Below are positions 26,810 through 35,401 of a stretch of 64,000 bases of DNA, piece after piece. The translations under genes and the position numbers were made by a program. Where the stretch lies: positions 310,001 to 374,000 of the forward strand of contig NZ_CP055157.1 of assembly GCF_013367775.1 (NCBI RefSeq), in the 5' to 3' direction. The notes beneath the pieces are model-generated. The model searched no databases. It was given only the letters and a program-made list of their open reading frames with translations, and was not told the origin of the DNA. Each line of letters starts with the position of its first letter. Positions within the stretch are counted from its first letter, which is position 1. The stretch is from Microbulbifer sp. YPW1. Lineage in GTDB: Bacteria; Pseudomonadota; Gammaproteobacteria; Pseudomonadales; Cellvibrionaceae.

Positions 26810-26975
26810 GCCGAAATGCTGGGTGGAAGTTTTTGAAACCGTCGGCGACACGGAAGTCGCCGCCGGAACCCGATACGACCGCCATGGATGGCGGAAGTGC
26901 AGAAAATGCATGGATGCAATTTTCTGCCAGGGATGTACTTGTGCGCTTTCAAAAACTTCCGCCCAGTGTTTCGGC
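26810..26975 (+). repeat. Long inverted-repeat element, copy 2 (ANGGAN-loop family)
   Basis: Arms 26810-26838 and 26947-26975 (29 nt, 26 Watson-Crick; the other three positions are G-U wobbles if read as plus-strand RNA). Inside: GGCGAC / GTCGCC with loop ACGGAA (26844-26861), CCGCC / GGCGG with loop ATGGAT (26879-26894), an 11-bp stem with one bulge and loop ATGGAT (26899-26927), then AGGGAT at 26929-26934. The element points opposite to both flanking genes, which are on the minus strand. Confidence 0.75.
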
Positions 26976-27017
26976 GCCAATGGAGCCAAAACAGAGCTCC
27001 TGACCGAAGCTCCGGGC

Positions 27018-28526
27018 TTAGTGCCCCCCGAGTACCTTCTCAATCTCTTCCGGCTTATCGTGCACACCAAAGCGGTCGACGATAGTGGAGCTGGCCTCGT
27101 TCAGGCCAATCAGCTCTACCTCTGCGCCCTCGCGGCGGAACTTCACCACCGCCTTGTCCAGCGAGTACACCGCCGACACATCCCAGAAGTGCGCGCGACT
27201 CAGGTCGATCACCACCTTGTCCAGCGCCTCCTTGAAATCAAACGCCGCTACGAATTTGTCCGCTGAGTTGAAGAACACCTGCCCCACAACCTTGTAAGTC
27301 CGGCAATTCTGCTCCTCATCCAGCTCCGAGCTCACATACATAAAGTGGCTCACCTTGTTGGCGAAGAACAGGGAAGCCAGCAGCACCCCCACAAACACGC
27401 CAAACGCCAGATTATGGGTAAACACTACCACAATCACGGTGGACAGCATCACCAGATTGGTCGACAGCGGCAGCTTCTTCAGATTGCGGATAGAGCCCCA
27501 GTCGAAGGTACCGATGGACACCATGATCATCACTGCCACCAGCGCCGCCATCGGAATCACCGCCACCCAGTCACTCAGGAACACCACCAGAGTCAGCAGG
27601 CCGACACCGGCCACCAGTGTGGACAGACGGCCACGGCCACCGGATTTCACGTTAATCACCGACTGGCCGATCATCGCACAGCCCGCCATACCGCCCAGCA
27701 TGCCGGCGCCGATATTGGCAATGCCCTGGCCCTTACACTCGCGGTTCTTGTCGCTGTTGGTGTCGGTCAGGTCGTCCACGATGGTGGCGGTCATCAGGGA
27801 TTCCAGCAGGCCCACCACAGCGAGGCCAGCGGAGTAAGGGAAGATGATCTTCAGGGTTTCAAAGTTGAGCGGCACATCTGGCCACAGGAAGATCGGCAGG
27901 GTGTCCGGCAGGTCGCCCATATCGCCCACGGTGCGGATATCCAGGCCCATCACCACGGCGACTGCGGTCAGCACCAGGATACAGACCAGCGGAGACGGCA
28001 GAATCTTGCCCACGACGGGAACGTAGGGGAACAGGTAGATGATACCGAGGCCGGCGGCGGTCATGGCGTAGACATGCCAGGTGACGTCGGTGAGTTCAGG
28101 CAGCTGCGCCATAAAGATGAGGATGGCCAGCGCGTTCACAAACCCCGTGACCACGGCCCTGGAGACGAAGCTCATCAGGCTGCCGAGCTTGAGGTAGCCA
28201 GCAATGATCTGCAGCACCCCGGTCAGCAACGTGGCGGCCAACAGGTATTGCAGCCCGTGCTCTTTGACCAGCGTAACCATGAGCAGTGCCATGGCACCGG
28301 TGGCGGCGGAGATCATACCGGGGCGGCCACCGACGAAGGCGATGACCACGGCGATACAGAAAGAGGCGTACAGGCCCACCCGCGGGTCGACGCCGGCGAT
28401 GATGGAGAAGGCGATGGCCTCGGGAATCAGGGCCAGGGCCACGACGAGACCAGCGAGTACATCGCGGCGGATATTGCCGAACCAGTCATTCCTGGTGGAC
28501 GACAACAGGGTGTTGGAGAACTGCAT
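27018..28526 (-). CDS. SulP-family anion transporter with STAS domain
   Basis: 502 residues from the ATG at 28526 (MQFSNTLL); the longer frame overlaps a repeat element and is rejected. About 10-12 membrane segments (30-390), with the SulP start [20 protein letters not shown], then a C-terminal cytoplasmic STAS domain (about 400-495, [13 protein letters not shown]). Substrate could be sulfate, bicarbonate or another anion; this subgroup resembles bicarbonate-type SulP proteins, but I cannot settle it. Followed by usp on the same strand. Confidence 0.87.
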   Translation of the reverse strand: MQFSNTLLSSTRNDWFGNIRRDVLAGLVVALALIPEAIAFSIIAGVDPRVGLYASFCIAVVIAFVGGRPGMISAATGAMALLMVTLVKEHGLQYLLAATLLTGVLQIIAGYLKLGSLMSFVSRAVVTGFVNALAILIFMAQLPELTDVTWHVYAMTAAGLGIIYLFPYVPVVGKILPSPLVCILVLTAVAVVMGLDIRTVGDMGDLPDTLPIFLWPDVPLNFETLKIIFPYSAGLAVVGLLESLMTATIVDDLTDTNSDKNRECKGQGIANIGAGMLGGMAGCAMIGQSVINVKSGGRGRLSTLVAGVGLLTLVVFLSDWVAVIPMAALVAVMIMVSIGTFDWGSIRNLKKLPLSTNLVMLSTVIVVVFTHNLAFGVFVGVLLASLFFANKVSHFMYVSSELDEEQNCRTYKVVGQVFFNSADKFVAAFDFKEALDKVVIDLSRAHFWDVSAVYSLDKAVVKFRREGAEVELIGLNEASSTIVDRFGVHDKPEEIEKVLGGH

Positions 28527-28688
28527 AATCAGATGAGCCTGTCTGGGAAGTCTTATTGATTGCTGAATTTTTCTGACGGATTGGCTGTGACACGGACGTG
28601 CCGAAAGCCTGGAAAAATGGGCGCGGATTCTAGCATGGCCGGGGTTTTGACTAAAGAACGCACAAAGCCTTAAAGCAAGTCCGGTGGC

Positions 28689-28803
28689 GGTGCCGCTGCC
28701 GACTACGGCTTTGCGACACACGCCGTGCACCCATCCCTGGGGGCTCGAATGCGGCCATCCAGGCCGCATACAGTCTCGCAAAGCCGTAGCCGGCACCGGC
28801 ACC
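28689..28803 (-). repeat. Long inverted-repeat element, copy 3 (ANGGAN-loop family)
   Basis: Arms 28689-28716 and 28776-28803 (28 nt, 26 complementary). The conserved core is on the minus strand. Inner hairpins there: an 8-bp stem ATGCGGCC / GGCCGCAT with loop TGGAT (28749-28769) and CCC / GGG with loop AGGGAT (28730-28741). The core GAGCCCCCAGGGATGGGT is shared with copies 1 and 4. The element is in the same orientation as sulP, upstream of it. Confidence 0.82.
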
Positions 28804-28865
28804 TTCACAATTCCCTTTCGCGACGCCCCATCATTTCACCTCCATAAGGCGCCAAAATTCACACC

Positions 28866-28911
28866 TGTCCGCATTAGCGGACACGACCTGTCCGGACACA
28901 TTTTCCGGACA
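28866..28911 (+). promoter_or_regulatory. Upstream activator sites of the export operon
   Basis: TGTCCG at 28866 and CGGACA at 28878 form an 18-bp inverted repeat; TGTCCGGACA is at 28889-28898; another TCCGGACA is at 28904-28911. They are 75-120 bp upstream of a -24/-12 promoter, the usual place for an NtrC-type activator, most likely the regulator encoded at the end of this operon. Confidence 0.7.
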
Positions 28912-28985
28912 CCCCGCCGCCATCCAGAAAAACGCTTAAATTTAAATTCCCCTTAATTTTCAAACACTTATATGGCAGATCAGTG

Positions 28986-29002
28986 TTGGCACGGCGATTG
29001 CG
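28986..29002 (+). promoter_or_regulatory. Sigma-54 promoter of the export operon
   Basis: TTGGCACGGCGATTGCG: GG (28988-28989) and GC (29000-29001) exactly 10 apart, TTGGCACG and TTGC both consensus. Predicted start near 29013, giving a leader of about 94 bases before the adaptor gene. Confidence 0.9.
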
Positions 29003-29106
29003 ATAAGGCCGTTGCATCCAAAAATTTAACTGTGCATCCGCGGCGAGAAATGCCCGCGTCACAGTGACAGAACAAGACAAACTGATTCGAAGCATTTGGG
29101 AACAAC

Positions 29107-30387
29107 ATGATCAGAGATACCTCCGGGCAGGACATCCAACTCACCCCGCGGAGCCCGTGGAAGAACCCGCGCCTGTTGAAGCGCGCAGCCCTCGGCCTCG
29201 GCGCGGCGGCTTTTGTGGTTTGGGGGCTGGTGAGCTGGCAGAGCACCAACGCGGTAGACGCAAGCCTGTCGCTGTCGCGGATCAATATCGCGGCGGTGGA
29301 GCGCGGGAATCTGATCCGCGACCTGGTCGTCCAGGGCAAGGTGGTGGCGGCCAACAGCCCTACCCTGTTCAGCCCCGCCCAGGGCATCGTCAAATTTGCG
29401 GTTAAGGCCGGTGATGCGGTGGAGAAAGGTCAGCTGCTGGCGGAAGTGGACAGCCCGGAATTGCAAAACCAGCTCGCCCAGGAAAGCGCACTGTATAACA
29501 AGTTGAGCGTGGAACTGGCCCGGCAAAAGATCCAGGCCAAGCGCCAGCGTCTGGAAAATACCCAGAAAGCCGATCTGGCCAAGGTAGACCTGGTCGCAGC
29601 CGAGCGCGAGCTGAAGCGCGCAGAGCTGTCCATGGAGAAACAGATCATTTCCCAGCTGGACTTCGAAAAAGCCAGCGACGACCTCGCCCGCGCCAAGCTC
29701 GAATACAAGCAGGCAGTACAGAACTCCCAGCTGGAAAACGAAGCCCTCACCTTCGAGACTCAGACCCTGCAACTGCAGGTTGACCAACAGCAACTCCAGG
29801 TAGAAGAGCTGCAGCGCAAGGTCAATGAACTGCAGATCGTCTCTCCCGTCGACGGCACCATCGGCAGCCTCGCCGCCACCCAGCGCTCCGCTGTTGCGGC
29901 CAATGCGCCACTCTTGACCGTCGTCGACCTCACCAGCTTCGAACTGGAAGCCGCGGTGCCAGAAAACTACGCCGATGACCTGGGCCTGGCGATGGACGTG
30001 GTAATCAATATGGGCGGCAAAAAACTGCCCGGTGAAATCACAGCAATTGCTCCCGAAGTCATCGACAACCAGGTCACCGCCCGCGTCCGCTTTACCGAAG
30101 GGCAACCCGCGAATTTACGCCAGAACCTGCGACTCACCGCGCGCATCCTGCTGGAAAACCGCAGCGACGTGATCCTGGTGAAACGCGGTGCGTTCCTGGA
30201 TCAGACCGGCGGTCGCTTTGCCTGGAAGCTGAACGACCAGCAGCAGGCCGTCAAAGTACCGATCACCATCGGTGCACTGGGACTGAATCAGGTGGAAATT
30301 GTTTCCGGCCTGAACGAAGGCGACCGGATTATTACTTCTTCCGCGGAAGAGCTGCACAAGGCGCAGCTGGTTGCGCTGAAAGATTAG
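29107..30387 (+). CDS. MacA/HlyD-type periplasmic adaptor of an ABC exporter
   Basis: 426 residues. One N-terminal membrane anchor (about 28-46), then a split lipoyl/barrel-sandwich half, a long coiled-coil hairpin (about 110-245, many Gln/Glu/Leu heptads), the second lipoyl half (IVSPVDGTIGSL), a beta-barrel and a membrane-proximal domain. It bridges an inner-membrane ABC transporter to an outer-membrane channel; no channel gene is adjacent, so a shared TolC is presumed. First gene of a six-gene operon behind a sigma-54 promoter. Followed by an inverted-repeat element before the ATPase gene. Confidence 0.9.
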   Translation: MIRDTSGQDIQLTPRSPWKNPRLLKRAALGLGAAAFVVWGLVSWQSTNAVDASLSLSRINIAAVERGNLIRDLVVQGKVVAANSPTLFSPAQGIVKFAVKAGDAVEKGQLLAEVDSPELQNQLAQESALYNKLSVELARQKIQAKRQRLENTQKADLAKVDLVAAERELKRAELSMEKQIISQLDFEKASDDLARAKLEYKQAVQNSQLENEALTFETQTLQLQVDQQQLQVEELQRKVNELQIVSPVDGTIGSLAATQRSAVAANAPLLTVVDLTSFELEAAVPENYADDLGLAMDVVINMGGKKLPGEITAIAPEVIDNQVTARVRFTEGQPANLRQNLRLTARILLENRSDVILVKRGAFLDQTGGRFAWKLNDQQQAVKVPITIGALGLNQVEIVSGLNEGDRIITSSAEELHKAQLVALKD

Positions 30388-30413
30388 AAAAGAACTGAAA
30401 ATTTCAATGAGAA

Positions 30414-30525
30414 GGCGCTGATGCCGGGACTCGGTTGCGGGACTGTCGAAAAGAGGGACCTTTTCGACAAGCCCCCAGGGATGGGTTCACGGCGTGTCCC
30501 GCAACCGAGTCCCGGCAGCAGCGCC
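30414..30525 (+). repeat. Long inverted-repeat element, copy 4 (ANGGAN-loop family)
   Basis: Arms 30414-30443 and 30496-30525 (30 nt, 29 complementary). First inner hairpin is a 9-bp stem (GTCGAAAAG / CTTTTCGAC, 30445-30468) with loop AGGGAC; second is CCC / GGG with loop AGGGAT (30474-30485). Loops start 23 nt apart. It lies within the export operon between the adaptor and ATPase genes. Confidence 0.88.
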
Positions 30526-30582
30526 GCCACAAGAATCGAAAGAATTTCAATATCGCCAAATAAAACGACAAGGAAATCCATC

Positions 30583-31284
30583 ATGCTGAAAATGCAGAAC
30601 ATCCGTAAAAGCTACCGTACAGATACCATCGAAACCCACGCGTTGCGGGATTTCAGCCTTGAAGTGAACGAAGGAGAGTTCGTATCTGTCACCGGTCCCA
30701 GTGGCTCCGGTAAAACCACCTTTTTGAATATTGCAGGCCTGCTGGAAACTCCCACCGGTGGAGAATACCTCCTCGACGGACAGGAAGTCGGCGGCCTCTC
30801 CGACCGCGATCGCTCGCGCATGCGCAACGAAAAAATTGGCTTTATTTTCCAGGGCTTCAACCTGATTCCCGATCTCAACCTATTCGACAACATCGACGTC
30901 CCCCTGCGCTACCGCGGCTTCAACGCCAAAGAACGCCGTCGTCGCATCGAAAAATCCCTCGAACAGGTCGGCCTCTCCGCCCGCGCCAAACACCTGCCCG
31001 CACAACTGTCCGGCGGTCAGCAACAGCGCGTCGCCATCGCCCGTGCACTGGCCGGCGAACCCCGCTTCCTGCTCGCGGACGAACCCACCGGTAACCTCGA
31101 CTCCCTCATGGCCCGCCAGGTCATGGAACTGCTCGAATTCATCAACGAATGGGGCACCACCATCATCATGGTCACCCACGACCCGGATCTCGCGCGCCGC
31201 GCGCAGCGCAATATCCAGATCGTCGACGGCCAGGTATCCGACCTGCGCCAGAGTATCGCGCAAGAAGAAATCGCCACCGCATAA
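30583..31284 (+). CDS. ABC transporter ATP-binding protein (MacB/LolD type)
   Basis: 233 residues from the ATG at 30583 with an AAGGA ribosome binding site; the longer frame runs through the inverted repeat and is not coding. Walker A is GPSGSGKTT, the Q-loop is FIFQGFNL, the signature is LSGGQQQR, Walker B is RFLLADEP, and the switch His is VTHD. This is the stand-alone ATPase class that pairs with MacB/FtsX-like permeases, two of which follow. Confidence 0.95.
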   Translation: MLKMQNIRKSYRTDTIETHALRDFSLEVNEGEFVSVTGPSGSGKTTFLNIAGLLETPTGGEYLLDGQEVGGLSDRDRSRMRNEKIGFIFQGFNLIPDLNLFDNIDVPLRYRGFNAKERRRRIEKSLEQVGLSARAKHLPAQLSGGQQQRVAIARALAGEPRFLLADEPTGNLDSLMARQVMELLEFINEWGTTIIMVTHDPDLARRAQRNIQIVDGQVSDLRQSIAQEEIATA

Positions 31285-31323
31285 GCTGACCGCGTATTCG
31301 TTGAAAAAGAAAAGGACACCGAA

Positions 31324-32652
31324 ATGATCGGCTACTACATCAGCCTCGCCTTGCGCAGCCTGCGGGGCACCCCCATATTGAGCGCGCTCATGGTCGCCGC
31401 CATCGCCGTCGGCGTCGGCGCATCCATGACCGTACTCACGCTCAACTACATGATGTCCCAGAACGCCCTGGCACATAAGGACGACGTACTCTACGCCGTA
31501 CAGCTGGACAGCTGGGATCCGAACGACGCTTACAACCGTGGCGGCCGCGGAAATGAAATGCCCTGGCAGCTCACATACCGGGATGCAGAAGCACTGCTGC
31601 GCTCGGATATTCCCACCCGACAGGTGGCCATGCACCGCTTCGGCTTCACCGTTACCCTGGAAGACTCCGAAGTACGGCCGTTTGTCGCCGAAACACGGGT
31701 CACCACCCGCGACTTCTTCTCCATGTTCGACGTGCCCATGCTGTACGGCAACATCTGGAACGAAGATGCAGATACCTCACCGGTACAAACCGTTGTCCTG
31801 AACAAGGCCCTCAACGAAAAACTGTTCGGTGGTGAAGACAGTGTCGGCAAAACCGTAGAGCTCAACGGCGAGCCCTTCACCGTCGCAGGCGTTATCGATT
31901 ACTGGAACCCCTCTCCCAAGGTGTACGACCTGAACAACAGCCCGTTCAGCGATTCGGAGGAGCTTTACATTCCATTCGGCCTGCATCGCAAATTTGAAAT
32001 CTATAGCTGGGGTAACACCAACGGCTGGAACAGCCCGGATCCCGGAGTCGACGGCTTCGAAGGACACCTGCTCAGTGAAAGCGTTTGGATCCAGTATTGG
32101 GTAGAGCTCGACAACGACACGCAAAAACAGGACTACGAAAATTTCCTGACCGGCTACATCCAGCAGCAAAAAGAACAGGGCCGCTTCCAACGCCCGCTCA
32201 AATTCGGCCTTACCCATCCCTCGGAATGGCTGGTATTGAATGAAGTACTGCGCGACGACAACCGCGTTCTGGGATGGGCATCCCTGGCCTTCCTGCTGGT
32301 GTGTGTCGTGAACGCTGTGGCACTACTGCTGGCCAAATTCCTGCGCAAGGCACCGGAAGCCGGTGTCCGCCGCGCACTGGGTGCCAGCCGCAATGCGATT
32401 TTCCTCCAGCACCTGATCGAAAGCAGCTGCATCGGCGTGCTGGGTGGCCTGATCGGTATTGGCTTCGCGCTGCTAGGTTTGTCCGGTATCCGCATGCTGT
32501 CCATGGGCCAGATCGACCAGATCGCCTCCATGGACTGGCTGATGATGCTCTCCGCCGTTGGCCTCGCCATACTGGCCAGCCTGCTCGCCGGCCTGTATCC
32601 CGCATGGCGTATCAGCCGAACCAACCCATCTGTCTACTTGAAAACCCAATAA
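31324..32652 (+). CDS. MacB/FtsX-type ABC permease, first of two
   Basis: 442 residues. One N-terminal membrane helix (about 18-40), a large periplasmic MacB core domain (45-315) and three C-terminal helices (about 320-345, 370-395, 405-430) ending in the PAWRISRTNP segment typical of FtsX permeases. The motif ALGASRNAIFLQHLIES between helices is the usual ATPase-coupling region. It forms a heterodimer, most likely, with the next gene product. Gap to the ATPase gene 39 bases. Confidence 0.9.
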   Translation: MIGYYISLALRSLRGTPILSALMVAAIAVGVGASMTVLTLNYMMSQNALAHKDDVLYAVQLDSWDPNDAYNRGGRGNEMPWQLTYRDAEALLRSDIPTRQVAMHRFGFTVTLEDSEVRPFVAETRVTTRDFFSMFDVPMLYGNIWNEDADTSPVQTVVLNKALNEKLFGGEDSVGKTVELNGEPFTVAGVIDYWNPSPKVYDLNNSPFSDSEELYIPFGLHRKFEIYSWGNTNGWNSPDPGVDGFEGHLLSESVWIQYWVELDNDTQKQDYENFLTGYIQQQKEQGRFQRPLKFGLTHPSEWLVLNEVLRDDNRVLGWASLAFLLVCVVNAVALLLAKFLRKAPEAGVRRALGASRNAIFLQHLIESSCIGVLGGLIGIGFALLGLSGIRMLSMGQIDQIASMDWLMMLSAVGLAILASLLAGLYPAWRISRTNPSVYLKTQ

Positions 32653-32670
32653 GCCGGAGAGGAAACGACC

Positions 32671-33879
32671 ATGTTTGAATTGAAACCCATGTTGTCCGCC
32701 CTCTGGCGCAACAAAGTGTCGGCAATGCTGATCGCACTGCAACTGGCCCTGACCCTGGCCATCGTCAGCAATGCCACCGTCATCGTAAAGGACCGCCTCA
32801 CCAGTATGGCGCGTCCAACCGGCATGGATGTGGAAAACATCATCGCCATCACCTTTATGCCCGTGCCAAAAGATTACGATATGGCGGGCGCAGTACGCGC
32901 CGACCTCGACATGATGCGCTCCATGCCCGGCGTGGTGGATGCCACGGTCACCAACCAGATCCCGGTATCCGGATCCGGTTCCGCCAGTAGTTTTTATCTC
33001 AAGCCCAATGCCCAGGTGGGAGACGTGGACGGCAACTACTACCAGACCGATCCGCACTTTATTAACACCCTGGGGCTCAACCTCATCGCCGGACGTAACT
33101 TTCGCGACGATGAAATGCACGTGATCGGCTCCAATGAAAACTTCATCGGTAGTGTCATTATTGTTACCCAGCAATTCGCCGATGCCGCCTTCCCCGAGGG
33201 CGACGCCCTGGGCAAATTCCTGTATCACGGCAATAAAGACAATCCCATGGAAATCATTGGTATTGTCGAGCGACACCTGGGTGCATGGCCCACCTGGTCA
33301 TTGGCCGGCAATGTGGTATTCCACCCGCTACTGGTAGAAGGCAACCACAAACGCTATCTGGTCCGCGCCGAACCCGGCCAGCGCGATGCCATTTTCAAAC
33401 AACTGGAAGACAAACTCGCAGAGCGGGATCCACAGCGGGTCATCCACCTGGAAACCCTGTCCGAAAACCTCGCCTCGAGCTATGTAAGCGATAACATCAT
33501 GGTCAAGGTATTGTCCGCGGTAATGACCATGCTGACGTTTATCGTTGCCCTGGGCATCGTCGGTCTCACCATTTTCTGGATCAACCAGCGCGCCAAGCAG
33601 ATCGGCATCCGCCGCGCACTGGGAGCGACCCGTGCCAATATCAGTCGCTACTTCCTGGTGGAAAATTCCTTGATCGCGGGTACCGGGCTGGTACTGGGGA
33701 CTGCGGGAGCGCTGATCATCAATCAGTTGATGGTCAGTGAATTTTCACAACCCGCGCTATCACTAACCATACTTACCGTGTGTGCGATACTATTGCTCGC
33801 AGTCAGCCTTGCGGCGGCCCTGATGCCCGCCATGCGCGCTGCGAATATATCGCCGGCGATGGCAACACGAAGCGTTTAA
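32671..33879 (+). CDS. MacB/FtsX-type ABC permease, second of two
   Basis: 402 residues, same topology as the preceding permease: N-terminal helix (about 15-35), periplasmic domain (40-275) and three C-terminal helices, with the coupling motif RRALGATRANISRYFL. It is clearly diverged from the first. Eighteen bases separate the two genes. Two different permeases with one ATPase suggest an asymmetric exporter; the substrate (peptide, antibiotic or lipid) is not evident. Confidence 0.9.
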   Translation: MFELKPMLSALWRNKVSAMLIALQLALTLAIVSNATVIVKDRLTSMARPTGMDVENIIAITFMPVPKDYDMAGAVRADLDMMRSMPGVVDATVTNQIPVSGSGSASSFYLKPNAQVGDVDGNYYQTDPHFINTLGLNLIAGRNFRDDEMHVIGSNENFIGSVIIVTQQFADAAFPEGDALGKFLYHGNKDNPMEIIGIVERHLGAWPTWSLAGNVVFHPLLVEGNHKRYLVRAEPGQRDAIFKQLEDKLAERDPQRVIHLETLSENLASSYVSDNIMVKVLSAVMTMLTFIVALGIVGLTIFWINQRAKQIGIRRALGATRANISRYFLVENSLIAGTGLVLGTAGALIINQLMVSEFSQPALSLTILTVCAILLLAVSLAAALMPAMRAANISPAMATRSV

Positions 33880-33900
33880 AAGCCGATTGCTCAAAGCGAA

Positions 33901-34012
33901 GGTCCTGCGCCCGATACGGGTTTGCGGGACCGTCGAAAAGAGGGACCTTTTCGACAAGCTGCCATGGATGGGTTCACTGTGAGTCCTGCAAACCTCTATC
34001 GGGTGCAGGACC
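33901..34012 (+). repeat. Long inverted-repeat element, copy 5 (ANGGAN-loop family)
   Basis: Arms 33901-33930 and 33983-34012 (30 nt, 26 Watson-Crick plus three G-U wobbles on the plus strand). The first inner hairpin (33932-33955) is identical to that in copy 4, loop AGGGAC; the second loop is ATGGAT (33964-33969). Loops start 23 nt apart. It lies inside the export operon between the second permease and the regulator genes. Confidence 0.87.
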
Positions 34013-34054
34013 GCCACAGAGCATGTTAAAGACAACCGCAACAGGAAGCGCGAG

Positions 34055-35401
34055 TTGGACAAAGTACTGATCATCGACGACAACACCAGCATCATCTCTG
34101 CCCTGTCCCTGTTGTTGTCCCTGCACGATATACAAACCCTCAGCGCCATCACCCCACAGGCGGGATTACAGTTGCTGCGGGAAAACCCCGATATCGGCCT
34201 CGTCATCCAGGACATGAACTTCACCGCCGACACCACCTCTGGCGAAGAGGGGCGCGCCCTGTTTTTTGCCCTGCGCGAACTGCAACCGGATATCCCCGTG
34301 ATCCTGCTCACCGCCTGGACCCAGCTGGAAATGGCCGTGGAACTAGTCAAAGCGGGCGCCGCCGATTACGTCGGCAAACCCTGGGACGATAACAAGCTCA
34401 TTGCCACCATAAAAAACCTGCTGGAACTACACGACCTGCAGCAACAGCAGCGACTGGCCAAAAGCCGCGAACAACAGGCGCGTGACCAGCTGCAACAGCA
34501 GTACGACCTGCAAGGTATTGTCTACCGCAGTAACAGTCTGCAAAAACTGCTGGAAATGGCCACCCAGGTCGCCCACGCCGACGTCCCCGTACTGATCACC
34601 GGCCCCAACGGCGCCGGCAAGGAAAAGATCGCCGATATCGTACAGGCCAACTCCAGTGTCAAAGACGGCCCTTTTATCAAGGTCAACGTCGGCGCCCTGC
34701 CGGAAGACCTGATGGAAGCGGAACTGTTCGGCGCCGAGGCCGGCGCTTACACCGGTGCCGGCAACAAAGCCCGCCAGGGCCGCTTCGAGGCCGCCGATGG
34801 TGGCACCCTGTTTCTGGATGAGATCGGCGAGCTCTCCGCCAGTGGCCAGGTCAAACTTCTGCGCGTGCTGCAGACCGGTGAATTCCAGCGTCTCGGCAGC
34901 AGTCACACACGCAAAGTGCGGGTGCGGGTAATCAGCGCCACCAACAGCAACCTGCAAGAGATGATCGACCAGGGCGGGTTTCGCCAGGACCTGTTCTATC
35001 GCCTGAATGTGATCGAACTGAAATTGCCGCCGCTGTGCGACAGACCCGAAGACATACTGCCACTGGCCCGCGCCTTTCTCTCCGGCTCCGGAAAACAATT
35101 GAGCGCCGCTGCCCAGCAACAATTACTGCGCTACTCCTGGCCCGGGAACGTGCGCGAGCTGCAGAATGTTATGCAGCGGGCGGCGGTTCTCACCCGCGGT
35201 GACACCATCGAGGAAGCAACCCTGGCGCTGCCGCAGGAAGAACCGCATAAACTGCCCGAGCACAGCTTTGAGCCCAGCCGCGAACTGCTGGAACAGACCC
35301 TGGCGCAGTGCAACGGCATCATCGCCCAGGCTGCACGCGAACTCGGCCTCAGCCGACAGGCGCTGTACCGGCGCCTGGATAAATACGGTATTCCCTACTG
35401 A
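34055..35401 (+). CDS. NtrC-family response regulator of the export operon
   Basis: 448 residues with a TTG start at 34055, supported by AGGAAG six bases upstream and by the standard receiver start KVLIIDDN. Receiver 1-125 (Asp in VIQDMNF), AAA+ domain about 150-375 (Walker [17 protein letters not shown]), Fis-type helix-turn-helix at the end ([16 protein letters not shown]). The sigma-54 contact loop reads GAYTGA, a Tyr for the usual Phe. It should activate the operon's own -24/-12 promoter. The stop overlaps the kinase start by one base (TGATG). Confidence 0.92.
   Translation: MDKVLIIDDNTSIISALSLLLSLHDIQTLSAITPQAGLQLLRENPDIGLVIQDMNFTADTTSGEEGRALFFALRELQPDIPVILLTAWTQLEMAVELVKAGAADYVGKPWDDNKLIATIKNLLELHDLQQQQRLAKSREQQARDQLQQQYDLQGIVYRSNSLQKLLEMATQVAHADVPVLITGPNGAGKEKIADIVQANSSVKDGPFIKVNVGALPEDLMEAELFGAEAGAYTGAGNKARQGRFEAADGGTLFLDEIGELSASGQVKLLRVLQTGEFQRLGSSHTRKVRVRVISATNSNLQEMIDQGGFRQDLFYRLNVIELKLPPLCDRPEDILPLARAFLSGSGKQLSAAAQQQLLRYSWPGNVRELQNVMQRAAVLTRGDTIEEATLALPQEEPHKLPEHSFEPSRELLEQTLAQCNGIIAQAARELGLSRQALYRRLDKYGIPY

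Larger units (their letters stand above)
28527..29106. other. Divergent control region between sulP and the export operon
   Basis: 580 bases with no supported gene. It contains inverted-repeat copy 3 (28689-28803), a cluster of TGTCCG/CGGACA boxes (28866-28911) and a sigma-54 promoter (28986-29002) for the plus-strand operon. The sulP promoter must lie in the first part, but I see no clear one. Confidence 0.7.

Noticed and set aside
27345..28559. Plus-strand frame of about 400 codons rich in His and Gln opposite sulP
   Set aside because: Composition is what a mirrored membrane-protein gene gives; no ribosome binding site and no domain.
30547..30582. A-rich tract before the ABC ATPase start as a Crc/Hfq target site
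   Set aside because: It has some AAN triplets (AATAAAA, GACAAGGAAA) but the run is broken by C and G and fits the motif no better than expected from a purine-rich ribosome binding region.
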